From NCBI RefSeq assembly GCF_017355185.1, contig NZ_JADILJ010000035.1, positions 1-40,925 on the forward strand: DNA of 40,925 nucleotides, written 5' to 3'. Every line of letters starts with the position of its first letter. Position 1 is the first letter of the stretch. Made by a program: the position numbers and the translations under genes. This document shows, piece by piece, positions 15,954-26,075 of the stretch. Source of the stretch: Rathayibacter sp. SD072. Lineage in GTDB: Bacteria; Actinomycetota; Actinomycetes; Actinomycetales; Microbacteriaceae. The notes under the pieces were generated by a model. It ran no database searches, had not been told where the DNA came from, and saw nothing but the letters and a program-made list of their open reading frames with translations.

Positions 15954-16817
15954 GTGACCGCCACCGCACCGCGACCGCCCGTGCGCACGCCGAAGCTGAT
16001 CGCCGCCCAGGCCGGAGTCTGGATCCTCCTCCTGATCGGCGCCGCCTTCGCCGGGCTGCCCATCCTCTGGATGGCCGCGAGCTCGTTCAAATCGAACACC
16101 GAGATCTTCGAGTACCCGCCCCGGCTCATCACCGACACGTTCTCCTTCTCGGCCTACGCGGGGATCCTCGGCGATCCGACCAAGGTGCGCTTCTTCGTCA
16201 ACAGCTACGTCGTCGCGCTCGCGGTCGTCGTCGTGACGCTCGTCGTCGCGATCCTGGCCTCCTATGCGTTCAGCCGGTACGAGTTCCGCTTCAAGCGGCC
16301 GATCAACGTCGTCATCGTCAGCATCCAGGCGGTGCCGCCGATCACGCTTTTGATCCCGTTCTTCGGGCTCATGGTGACGCTGCGCCTCTACAACACCTAC
16401 CAGGGGCTGATCCTCACCTACCTGGTCTTCACCCTGCCCTACGCGATCATCATGCTGACCGGCTACTTCAACACCCTCCCGCGCGACCTCGACGAGGCGG
16501 CGCGCATGGACGGGGCGGGCCCCATGACCGTGCTCTGGCGGATCCTGGTGCCGATCGCGATCCCCGGGATCGTCTCGGTCGGCATCTACACCTTCATGAT
16601 CGCGTGGAACGAGTACCTCTTCGCGCTCACCCTCACCAGGACCGACGACATGCGCACGGTGCCCATCGGCATCCAGCTGCTCATGGGCCAGAACTCCTAC
16701 GAGTGGAACGAGATGATGGCGATGAGCATCCTCGGATGCGTTCCCGTCCTCCTCCTCTTCCTCTTCTTCCAGCGGTACTTCATCGGCGGCATGACCGCCG
16801 GGGCCGTCAAGAGCTGA
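15954..16817 (+). CDS. Sugar ABC transporter permease (MalG/UgpE type)
   Basis: Protein of 287 aa from the GTG at 15954, with six likely membrane segments, the first VWILLLIGAAFAGLPILWMA. The EAA motif is DEAARMDGAGPMTVLWRILVP. The family-typical external segment FKSNTEIFEYPP is present, and the protein ends FFQRYFIGGMTAGAVKS, the standard MalG-like tail. It is coupled to the first permease (1-nt gap). No ATPase gene follows; a shared ATPase of the MsiK/MalK type encoded elsewhere is the likely partner. Confidence 0.93.
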   Translation: MTATAPRPPVRTPKLIAAQAGVWILLLIGAAFAGLPILWMAASSFKSNTEIFEYPPRLITDTFSFSAYAGILGDPTKVRFFVNSYVVALAVVVVTLVVAILASYAFSRYEFRFKRPINVVIVSIQAVPPITLLIPFFGLMVTLRLYNTYQGLILTYLVFTLPYAIIMLTGYFNTLPRDLDEAARMDGAGPMTVLWRILVPIAIPGIVSVGIYTFMIAWNEYLFALTLTRTDDMRTVPIGIQLLMGQNSYEWNEMMAMSILGCVPVLLLFLFFQRYFIGGMTAGAVKS

Positions 16818-16875
16818 GTCGCGCGACCGCGCGTCCGGAACCCATCACCACCCTCACGAGAAGGACTGTCAGAGA

Positions 16876-17736
16876 ATGCTTGTATCCGGAAAAGATCTGC
16901 TGGACGTCGCGAACGCGAACGGATTCGCCGTCCCGGCGTTCAACGTCAGCGACTACGCCATGATGACCGGGCTCTTCGAGATCAGCGAGGAGAAGGAGTC
17001 GCCCCTGCTCATCGCGATCCACCCCGATGAGCTCAGCCACACCGGAGTGGACATCCTGCACTCGATCATCGCCCGCGCGCACCGCTCCAGCGTCCCCGTC
17101 ACGATCCACCTCGACCACGGTGCGACCTACGAGCAGGTGCTGCTCGCGATCAAGTCGGGCTTCACCTCCGTCATGATCGACGGCTCGATGCTGCCGTACG
17201 ACGAGAACGTGGCGATCACCAAGCGCGTCGTCGACGCCGCGCACGCGGTGGGAGTGTCGGTCGAGGGCGAGCTCGGCACGATCGGCAAGACCGACAACGA
17301 GGCGGAGGACGGCGCCGCGAACATCATCTACACCGAGCCGGACGAAGCGGTCGACTTCGTGGCGTCGACCGGGGTCGACAGCCTGGCCATCGCCATCGGC
17401 ACGAGCCACGGGCTGTACCCGGCCTCGATGAAGCCGGCGCTCAAGCTCGATCTCCTCGCCGAGATCAAGAAGCGCGTCGCCGTGCCGCTCGTCCTGCACG
17501 GCGGGTCGAACAATCCGGACGCCGAGATCGCCGAGTCGGTGAAGCGCGGGGTGAACAAGATCAACATCTCGAGTGACATCAAGGCCGCGTACCACAAGCG
17601 GATGCGCGAGGTCCTGGCCGACCCGTCGGTCCGCGAGCCCAACACCATCCAGCCGCCGTCCATCGCCGCCATGAAGGAGACCGCGGCCGAGAAGATCGAC
17701 CTGTTCGGCTCCGCCGGCAAGGCCTCGCTCTACTAG
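16876..17736 (+). CDS. Class II fructose/tagatose-bisphosphate aldolase family protein
   Basis: Protein of 286 aa, the length of GatY/KbaY and IolJ aldolases. It is a zinc-dependent TIM barrel that cleaves ketose bisphosphates to DHAP and an aldehyde. Catalytic Asp80 and zinc ligand His81 lie in HLDHGATYE. Further zinc ligands are His178 (GTSHGLYP) and His208 (VLHGGSN). The phosphate-binding stretch is INISSDIKAAYHKRM, and the C-terminus GSAGKASLY recalls IolJ (FGSAGKA). AAGGAC lies upstream at 16861-16866. It is in the importer operon, 16 nt before the kinase gene, so it probably splits the phosphorylated product. Tagatose, fructose or a deoxy-sugar substrate are all possible. Confidence 0.92.
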   Translation: MLVSGKDLLDVANANGFAVPAFNVSDYAMMTGLFEISEEKESPLLIAIHPDELSHTGVDILHSIIARAHRSSVPVTIHLDHGATYEQVLLAIKSGFTSVMIDGSMLPYDENVAITKRVVDAAHAVGVSVEGELGTIGKTDNEAEDGAANIIYTEPDEAVDFVASTGVDSLAIAIGTSHGLYPASMKPALKLDLLAEIKKRVAVPLVLHGGSNNPDAEIAESVKRGVNKINISSDIKAAYHKRMREVLADPSVREPNTIQPPSIAAMKETAAEKIDLFGSAGKASLY

Positions 17737-17751
17737 GCCGGAGGGGACAGC

Positions 17752-18957
17752 GTGAACGAGAGGATCGTGCTCGGCCTCGGCGGGACCGTCGACTACGAGA
17801 TCGACTGGGACGACGCCGTCGTCCAGGCGCTCGTGGACGACTACGGGATCCGTCGGGACGAGCTGACCAGGACCGCGGAGATCGCCTCCGAGCGGGACCT
17901 GGTCGTCACGATCCTCGCGTTCCTCGCCGACGGTGCGGGAGGGGAGAGATTCGCCTCCTCCTCCCGCATCGTCGAGGAGTTCGCACGTCGGTTCCCCTTC
18001 CGGACCACTCTCGGCGGCACGGGGATCCGCGCCGGCTACGCCCTCGCGGTGCACGGGCTCGTGGCGACCCAGCACCTGGTCAGCATCGACGACGAGGTGC
18101 GCCGACTCCTGCCGGCGGGCAACGACTCCGTCTCGAGCGCCGTCGAGGACAGCACGGATCCGCACCTCATCGTGCAGTTCCCGCGCGGAGCGACGGTGCG
18201 GCTGGGGACGGACGTCCTCGAGGCACCGCATCCGAACCGGGTGATCGTCTCGAACGACCCGCCGAACCGGGAGCTGCGGATCGCCGAGGGGCTCGGCGAG
18301 GTCCTGACGGATGCGCAGGTGCTCCTGCTCTCGGGATTCAACAGCATCCAGGACATGGACGTTCTCGACGAGCGCCTGCGCACGATCGACCGCCATCTCG
18401 AGGCGCTCCCGCGCGACGCCGTGGTGATCTACGAGGACGCCGGGTTCCACCTGCCCGCGCTCCAGCAACGGGCGCGAGCGGCCCTGCTGCGCCGCGTGGA
18501 CGTGGTGAGCATGAACGAGGACGAGCTGCAGGCACTGCTCGGGCGGCCCCTCGACCTCCTCGACCCGGAGGCGGTGGTCTCCGCACTCTCCGTCGCCTCC
18601 TCCGCACTCGGCTCCCGTGACCGGGAGGGTCCCGTGCTCGTCGTGCACACCCGGCACTGGTCGGCCGCCGTCGGGGCCGGCGCCGAGCGCTATCGAGGGG
18701 CCCTCGCGGGTGGCGTGCGGATGGCGAGCACGCGCTACCTCCTCGGCGACGCGATCACGGTGGAGGACTACGACCGGGTCTCGCGCCTCCCCGTCCAACC
18801 GGGCGGTGAGCGGGTCTGCGCGCTCGTGGAGACCCGACTCGACGCCTGCTGCCTCCCGGCCCTCGTCCTCGAGACGGACAGGCCCACCACGATCGGGCTC
18901 GGCGACTCCTTCGCCGGCGGATTCGTGTCGGCGCTCGTGCGGGGTGCCGCGGCCTGA
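17752..18957 (+). CDS. ADP-dependent glucokinase/phosphofructokinase family protein
   Basis: Protein of 401 aa in the ribokinase superfamily. It shows the ADP-specific GK/PFK pattern, not the ATP-PfkB pattern. Visible parts are an N-terminal GLGGTVDYEI, the sugar-side segment GGTGIRAGYALAVHG, SGFNSIQDMD, the metal-binding NEDE motif in VSMNEDELQALLG, and the C-terminal catalytic GLGDSFAGGF with Asp385. The family is best known from archaea and uses ADP as phosphoryl donor; bacterial members are scattered. It is preceded by GGAGGGGA and follows the aldolase by 15 nt. A kinase before an aldolase suggests phosphorylation of the imported sugar or sugar phosphate. ADP use and substrate are inferred. 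Confidence 0.8.
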   Translation: MNERIVLGLGGTVDYEIDWDDAVVQALVDDYGIRRDELTRTAEIASERDLVVTILAFLADGAGGERFASSSRIVEEFARRFPFRTTLGGTGIRAGYALAVHGLVATQHLVSIDDEVRRLLPAGNDSVSSAVEDSTDPHLIVQFPRGATVRLGTDVLEAPHPNRVIVSNDPPNRELRIAEGLGEVLTDAQVLLLSGFNSIQDMDVLDERLRTIDRHLEALPRDAVVIYEDAGFHLPALQQRARAALLRRVDVVSMNEDELQALLGRPLDLLDPEAVVSALSVASSALGSRDREGPVLVVHTRHWSAAVGAGAERYRGALAGGVRMASTRYLLGDAITVEDYDRVSRLPVQPGGERVCALVETRLDACCLPALVLETDRPTTIGLGDSFAGGFVSALVRGAAA

Positions 18958-19308
18958 CTCCGGGTGCTGCGCGCGGCGCTCCCGGCGGATGCGCGAGCGG
19001 GTCCATCGAGGCCGGGTGCTGACCGCCGGCCTCCCGGGCGACCGGAGCCGAGGAGCGCGGACGCCGACGGGAGCGACTCATCCGGGCGCTGGCGGTCTCG
19101 ATCCGGCCCACGGGGTGCTCCTGGTCACCGCACCTGCGCCGTTGCGCGCCTGGTTATCCACAGTGGCGCGTCGGCACAGGAGGTGAGCATCGCTCGACTG
19201 CTTCGATGGGGCGTCCCCTCGCGCCTGACCCTGAGCGCGATCCGCACCGCCCGAGCAGAAAGGTGACCCGACCCATGGATCGCTCGTTCCACCTCCGGAG
19301 CACTCCGC
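18958..19308. other. Intergenic region after the sugar operon
   Basis: 351 nt. It contains a hairpin near the operon end (19008-19033), a perfect DnaA-box-like TTATCCACA (19154-19162), and the leader of the next gene, with CGGAG 8 nt before its ATG. Open frames here show no recognisable protein. I see no tRNA or other RNA gene. Confidence 0.5.
19008..19033 (+). terminator. Hairpin after the ADP-dependent kinase gene
   Basis: Arms GAGGCCGG (19008-19015) and CCGGCCTC (19026-19033), perfect 8 bp with a 10-nt loop. No U-tract. A possible operon terminator. Confidence 0.4.
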
Positions 19309-19758
19309 ATGAGCCGCCCCTCGCACGCCTTCGACTACCGCTCCCTCCCCCTGGAGCCCCTCACCCCGTCCACCCCGACGGCGGTGTTCTTCGCCGCGCA
19401 GCCGGCGACGCGGGCCGAGCTCCCCGATCCGGAGCCGATCCTGTCGAGGCTGACCCTTCTGGTCGTCGAGATCCTCGCGGGCTCCCGTGACATCGACCAG
19501 ATCGCGCGCTGGCTGACGGACGACGTCTACCGGCACCTGCAGAAGCGCGTCGTCCTGGCCGCGCGCGCCCGCAGCCTCCAGGGCCGTCCGGCGCACCGCA
19601 TCCCGTTCACCGTCGGGAGGGTGGTGATGTCGGAGCCGCGCGACGGAGTGGTCGAAGCGGTGATCCTCGTGCACAACCGAGTGCGCACCCGCGCCGTCGC
19701 CATCCGCCTCGAGGGCATGGACGCCCGGTGGCGTGCGACCGCCGTCAACGTGCTCTGA
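19309..19758 (+). CDS. Rv3235-family protein (unknown function)
   Basis: Protein of 149 aa. The conserved core is LLVVEILAGSRDIDQIARWLTDDVYRHLQKR (positions about 50-80; helical), followed by VGRVVMSEPRDGVVEAV and the C-terminal VAIRLEGMDARWRATAV. This pattern is shared by small actinobacterial proteins next to secA, such as Rv3235. It has no signal peptide or membrane segment. The first 45 residues are proline-rich and probably disordered. The start ATG at 19309 has CGGAG 8 nt upstream. The gene is convergent with secA across a strong hairpin. The biochemical role is unknown. Confidence 0.85.
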   Translation: MSRPSHAFDYRSLPLEPLTPSTPTAVFFAAQPATRAELPDPEPILSRLTLLVVEILAGSRDIDQIARWLTDDVYRHLQKRVVLAARARSLQGRPAHRIPFTVGRVVMSEPRDGVVEAVILVHNRVRTRAVAIRLEGMDARWRATAVNVL

Positions 19759-19776
19759 GGACGACCGCCGAAGACA

Positions 19777-19819
19777 CCGCAGGCCCCGCCCGCCGCACGA
19801 GCGGGGACGGGGCCTGCGG
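19777..19819. terminator. Bidirectional hairpin between the Rv3235-like gene and secA
   Basis: The outer stem is 12 bp (19777-19788 with 19808-19819, CCGCAGGCCCCG and its complement). Inside it a second CCCGC/GCGGG stem closes (19789-19793 with 19801-19805). It lies between two stop codons in convergent genes, so it may end transcription from both sides. Confidence 0.65.
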
Positions 19820-19827
19820 CGCGGGCC

Positions 19828-22626
<2,799 letters not shown>

Positions 22627-22682
22627 GGGGTACTCCAAAACGTAGAAGACAGGCGCCCGGCGCCAGAGCGCGGACCGCGACC

Positions 22683-22688
22683 AGCCTA
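22683..22688 (-). promoter_or_regulatory. Putative -10 element of secA
   Basis: Minus-strand TAGGCT, about 55 nt before the GTG start. It is the same hexamer that precedes pdtaS and the zincin gene. It gives a leader of about 50 nt that includes the GGAG Shine-Dalgarno. No good -35. Confidence 0.35.
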
Positions 22689-22718
22689 GTCGCGGAGCGC
22701 TGGACGCGGACGGAGGAC

Positions 22719-22739
22719 GCGTCCGCCCTCGGCGGACGC
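22719..22739. repeat. Hairpin between hpf and secA
   Basis: GCGTCCGCC-CTC-GGCGGACGC: a perfect 9-bp stem with a 3-nt loop. With the larger stem at 22756-22792 it makes a double hairpin that should separate the hpf and secA transcripts. Confidence 0.5.
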
Positions 22740-22755
22740 ACGGACCGGCGGACGA

Positions 22756-22792
22756 GGACGGGCCCCGGTGCTGCGCGCACCGGGGCCCGTCC
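22756..22792 (-). terminator. Terminator-like hairpin after hpf
   Basis: A 16-bp perfect stem (22756-22771 with 22777-22792) with a 5-nt loop lies 14 nt after the hpf stop codon on the minus strand. GC-rich, no U-tract. Confidence 0.6.
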
Positions 22793-22806
22793 GAGGAAGG
22801 TGCGAC

Positions 22807-23493
22807 TCAGCCCGCGGCCTGCTGCGCGAGCTCGTCCGCCTCGTCGCCGAGGGAGATCACTCCGTAGTCCCAGCCCTTGCGGCGGTAGACGACGCTCGGC
22901 CGACCCGAGTCCGAGTCGATGAAGAGGTAGAAGTCGTGCCCGACGAGCTCCATGTAGTCGACGGCGTCGTCGACGCTCATCGAGACGGAGGCGAAGACCT
23001 TCTTGCGGATGACGACGGGGCAGTACGGCTCCTCCTCGACGTCGTCGACCGCCTCCGCGGGCGGGGTCTGCACCGGGATCACCCCGGTGCTCACGGCCTC
23101 GAGGACGGCGGCGTCGGCCGGCTGGATGCCGACTCCGCTGAAGTCGGCGGCAGCGGCGTCCCGCAGGGACGTGGGGCGATGCTGGCCCCGATGGACCTTC
23201 TTCCGATCCTTGGCTCGTCGCACGCGTTCCAGCAGCCGACCGAGGGCCACGTCGAACGCCGCGTACTTGTCCGCGCCGTCGGCCTCGGCCCGGACGACCG
23301 GGCCCTTGCCGATCAACGTCAGCTCGACGCGGTCGCCACCGCTCGCGCCCTTGGACTCGCTGTGACGGCTCGCCCTGATCTCGAGCGCGAGCGCTCGATC
23401 GGCGAGGTGCGCCACCTTCTCCGACTTCTCCGTCGCGTACGCGCGGAAGCGATCGGTGATGCCCAAGTTGCGTCCTGTGATGTCGATGTCCAT
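22807..23493 (-). CDS. hpf: Long-form ribosome hibernation-promoting factor
   Basis: Protein of 228 aa. The N-terminal domain (about 1-100, MDIDITGRNLGITDRFRAYA) binds the 30S decoding region. A variable linker (about 105-160) leads to the C-terminal dimerisation domain (about 165-228; KVFASVSMSVDDAVDYMELVGHDF, then VVYRRKGWDYGVI). Long HPF makes 100S ribosome dimers in resting cells. The ATG at 23493 has GGAGG 5 nt upstream. The frame is open 28 codons further, but that part lacks family similarity. It lies between comF and secA as in other actinobacteria. A -10-like hexamer with three upstream tandem repeats suggests its own regulated promoter. Confidence 0.95.
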   Translation of the reverse strand: MDIDITGRNLGITDRFRAYATEKSEKVAHLADRALALEIRASRHSESKGASGGDRVELTLIGKGPVVRAEADGADKYAAFDVALGRLLERVRRAKDRKKVHRGQHRPTSLRDAAAADFSGVGIQPADAAVLEAVSTGVIPVQTPPAEAVDDVEEEPYCPVVIRKKVFASVSMSVDDAVDYMELVGHDFYLFIDSDSGRPSVVYRRKGWDYGVISLGDEADELAQQAAG

Positions 23494-23559
23494 GACAACC
23501 TCCCAGTCGAGTACGGCGTGCCGCCTTTCTCCGGGCGGACCGTTCACGCCGTGCACCCG

Positions 23560-23601
23560 AGCGTAGACCCCGGTCACCGAAGTGTCACCGGAAGTTCACC
23601 G
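23560..23601 (-). promoter_or_regulatory. Candidate hpf promoter with three tandem GTCACC-type repeats
   Basis: Minus-strand TACGCT (23565-23560) could be a -10. Upstream of it, read on the plus strand, are GTCACCG at 23573, GTCACCG at 23584 and GTTCACCG at 23594, with a period of about 11 bp, one helical turn. The repeats cover the -35 zone and overlap the comF stop codon. Recurring half-sites on one helix face suggest an activator or response-regulator site. Confidence 0.45.
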
Positions 23602-24288
23602 GACCGCGCCTCGGAGTCGCCGGGAGTCGTCTGCGGATCGGACGCCCGAGCGCAGTGGCGTCGCCGCCAGTGCCGCAGCGGCGCGTACGGTTCCGCCCGC
23701 GGCCTCGACCGCGCGCCGGATCTCGAGCAGCGTCGCGCCGGAGGTGACCACGTCGTCGACGAGGACCACCTCCTCGCCGACGAGGGACCGCCCCGCCCGG
23801 AACGCGCCGTCGAGGTTGCCTCTGCGCTCGATCCGGTCGAGCCCGACCTGGTCCACGGACCGGCGGACGCGGCGGACCGGATGCGCAGCGCGTCCGCCGC
23901 AGGCGCGCACCAGCAGGTCGACCGGGTCGTAGCCGCGCTTCACGCGGCGGCCGTGCGATCCCGGCGGAGCGACGAGCGGCGCCGGCCGGCCGGCCAGCGC
24001 GAGGGCGAGCGCCGGACGCAGGCGGGCGGCGAGCGGGTGCGCCGCGTCGGTGCGCCCCTCCTCCTTCAGCGCGACGACCAGGCGGCGAGCGGTGCCCTCG
24101 TACGGCACTCCCGCGAAGACCGCGAGCGGCCGCCCCGCGGGACCGATCAGTCGCGGAGGCGGCATCGGCAGCCGGGCGAGGGCGAGGGCGCACTCGGGGC
24201 AGGGGGCTGTCGTCGCCGCCCGACCGCATGCAGGGCAGTCGACGGGGAGCACGACGGCCAGCGCGTCGAGGAGCCGGGAGCGGAGCAT
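23596..24288 (-). CDS. ComF-family phosphoribosyltransferase-like protein
   Basis: Protein of 230 aa. An N-terminal four-cysteine zinc site (Cys18, Cys21, Cys30, Cys33 in CPACGRAATTAPCPEC) precedes a type I PRTase fold. The PRPP-binding loop VVLVDDVVTSGAT is at 174-186. Such proteins relate to ComFC, a DNA-uptake factor in competent bacteria; in non-competent actinobacteria the role is open. Start ATG at 24288 (MLRSRLLDALAVVLPVDCPAC); no strong Shine-Dalgarno. It follows lpqB by 80 nt in the conserved mtrA-mtrB-lpqB-comF-hpf order. Confidence 0.9.
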   Translation of the reverse strand: MLRSRLLDALAVVLPVDCPACGRAATTAPCPECALALARLPMPPPRLIGPAGRPLAVFAGVPYEGTARRLVVALKEEGRTDAAHPLAARLRPALALALAGRPAPLVAPPGSHGRRVKRGYDPVDLLVRACGGRAAHPVRRVRRSVDQVGLDRIERRGNLDGAFRAGRSLVGEEVVLVDDVVTSGATLLEIRRAVEAAGGTVRAAAALAATPLRSGVRSADDSRRLRGAVR

Positions 24289-24368
24289 CCGCCGAGGATG
24301 CCGCCTCGGCGACGGACGCCACGCGCCACCGGGTCCGCTCCGTCGTGGAACGTCCTGGGGAGGAGCGC

Positions 24369-26075
24369 TCAGGACCCCATGCCGGTCTGCGTCGCCAGGA
24401 GGCGGACGTCGGTCGCGATCGTCTGCCAGGCGGATCCGCGCTGCTGCCGCAGCTCGCCGCCCTCGGCCAGGATGCGGATCTGCGTGGTCGCGTTGCCCGC
24501 GGCGATCTGGCGCGCACCGGTCGTGGTGCCCAGCGGCGTCGATCCGCCGCCGAGCTGGTGCAGCGTGACGGCGTCCTCGCCCGTGGACGCGCGCACCACC
24601 GACACGACGTCGAGCTCGTCCGTCCAGCCCGCGGTGACCGCGGTGCCGAGCGTCGAGGAGAGGACGACGGGCTCGCCGACCGCCACGGGATCCCCGTTCG
24701 CCGACCGCGTGATGCCCGCGACGAGAATGGAGGCCTGCTGCCCGTCCTGGACGAGGGCGAGCATCCGGCTGCCGTCGCGCGACACCGACAGCGAGGCGAG
24801 GGTCTCGACCTCGGACCAGGCCGTCGCCACCTGGAAGGAGCCGGCGCCGTCGGGGGCGTAGGCCACCAGCTGGTTCGGCGCGGCCGAGGGCACGGACCAC
24901 ACGTAGCCGAACGGGTCGATGGCGGGCGCCGTCAGCCCCGCGCGGGCGTCCAGCAGGACGTCCGGCTGCTCGGGGGCCACGAGCGAGACCCCGGCCGCGG
25001 AGAGCACCGCCGCGGCGGCCTCGGAGTCGGCACCCCGCTGCTCCCCCAGCGCGACGGCCGACGGCGACAGTGCGCGCACCCGATCCGAGACGGCGGTCTC
25101 GGTGAGGCCCGCCGATCCGAGGAAGCCGAACGCGTCGTCGGTGAGCACGAGGGGGCGCGTGTCGACCCGGGGGCTGATCGGCAGCCCGCTCACCTCGGCG
25201 GGCACCTCGATCGGGTTCTGCTCGACCGAGAGCGCCACTCCGGTGACGTTCGAGACGGAGCCGAGGCTGCGGCTGAGTTGCAGGCGCATGAGCCGCCACT
25301 GGCGCTCGTCGGCCTCGAGCGCCGCCGGGTTCAGGTCGACGACGGCCTGCTGCGCCTCGACCGGCACGGTCTCGGCGGCGAGGGAGGTGCCGGTCGGGAA
25401 GGCGGACACGACCGCGCCGGAATCGCTCAGCCAGGGCGTGGGGCCGCGGAGCAGCTCGGTGACGATCGTGGTGCTGGTCGAGCTGTCGGCCCGCGAGGCG
25501 AACCAGCGCAGGTCGGGCACGAGGTAGGTGTAGGAGGGGTCGAAGAAGTAGAGCGCGTGGGTCGAGAAGACCTGCTCGAACGTGGTGCGGTCGATCACGA
25601 CACCGCTCGGCGGCGAGCTGATCCGCCACTCCCCGTCCTCCTGCACGAAGCCGTAGTCGAGACTCAGCGCGGTCGTGGAGGCGACCTCGGTGTACACGCC
25701 GGTCGCGTCGATCTCGGCCACCGGAGTGATCGAGAGGGTGAGGGTCGAGGAGGACTGCTGCGTCGGCGAGCGCTGCCCCTCGTCGACGGTGACGTGCTCG
25801 CTCGGAGTCCAGTCGGCTCCGGCCGACAGGAACTCGCGCGCGATCTTGTAGTTGCTCTGCGGACTGGAGGCGGCGTCGATGAAGCCGGTGAGGATCTCGC
25901 GCTGGGACGCGCCCTCGGCCGGACCGGAGGGCAGGAAGTCGTACTGCAGGTCCTGCGGCGCGGAGTCGGCGCGCCCGACGCCCACGTCGCCGTCGCGCGG
26001 GATGCCGGCGCAGCCGACCAGCGCGAGCAGGACCGCCGCCGTTCCTGCGAGCGCGTGCAGGGCGCGCCGGCTCAC
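24369..26075 (-). CDS. lpqB: Lipoprotein LpqB, partner of MtrAB
   Basis: Protein of 568 aa. The signal peptide ends at a lipobox LVG-Cys22, so it is an extracytoplasmic lipoprotein. The N-terminal half contains GerMN-like repeats (about 60-330, segments EILTGFIDAASSPQSNY and LLRGPTPWLSD). The C-terminal half is a LpqB beta-propeller (about 340-568, DPFGYVWSVPSAAPNQLVAY and LASLSVSRDGSRMLALV). In mycobacteria LpqB binds the outer part of MtrB and tunes MtrA phosphorylation. The GTG start overlaps the mtrB stop as GTGA, so translation is coupled. Confidence 0.95.
   Translation of the reverse strand: MSRRALHALAGTAAVLLALVGCAGIPRDGDVGVGRADSAPQDLQYDFLPSGPAEGASQREILTGFIDAASSPQSNYKIAREFLSAGADWTPSEHVTVDEGQRSPTQQSSSTLTLSITPVAEIDATGVYTEVASTTALSLDYGFVQEDGEWRISSPPSGVVIDRTTFEQVFSTHALYFFDPSYTYLVPDLRWFASRADSSTSTTIVTELLRGPTPWLSDSGAVVSAFPTGTSLAAETVPVEAQQAVVDLNPAALEADERQWRLMRLQLSRSLGSVSNVTGVALSVEQNPIEVPAEVSGLPISPRVDTRPLVLTDDAFGFLGSAGLTETAVSDRVRALSPSAVALGEQRGADSEAAAAVLSAAGVSLVAPEQPDVLLDARAGLTAPAIDPFGYVWSVPSAAPNQLVAYAPDGAGSFQVATAWSEVETLASLSVSRDGSRMLALVQDGQQASILVAGITRSANGDPVAVGEPVVLSSTLGTAVTAGWTDELDVVSVVRASTGEDAVTLHQLGGGSTPLGTTTGARQIAAGNATTQIRILAEGGELRQQRGSAWQTIATDVRLLATQTGMGS

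Noticed and set aside
19154-19162. Replication origin suggested by the DnaA-box word
   Set aside because: Only one box, no AT-rich unwinding region, and no dnaA, dnaN or parAB nearby.
18964-19266. Possible small gene in the gap after the ADP-dependent kinase
   Set aside because: No Shine-Dalgarno or conserved sequence; the predicted peptide has a composition typical of non-coding high-GC DNA.
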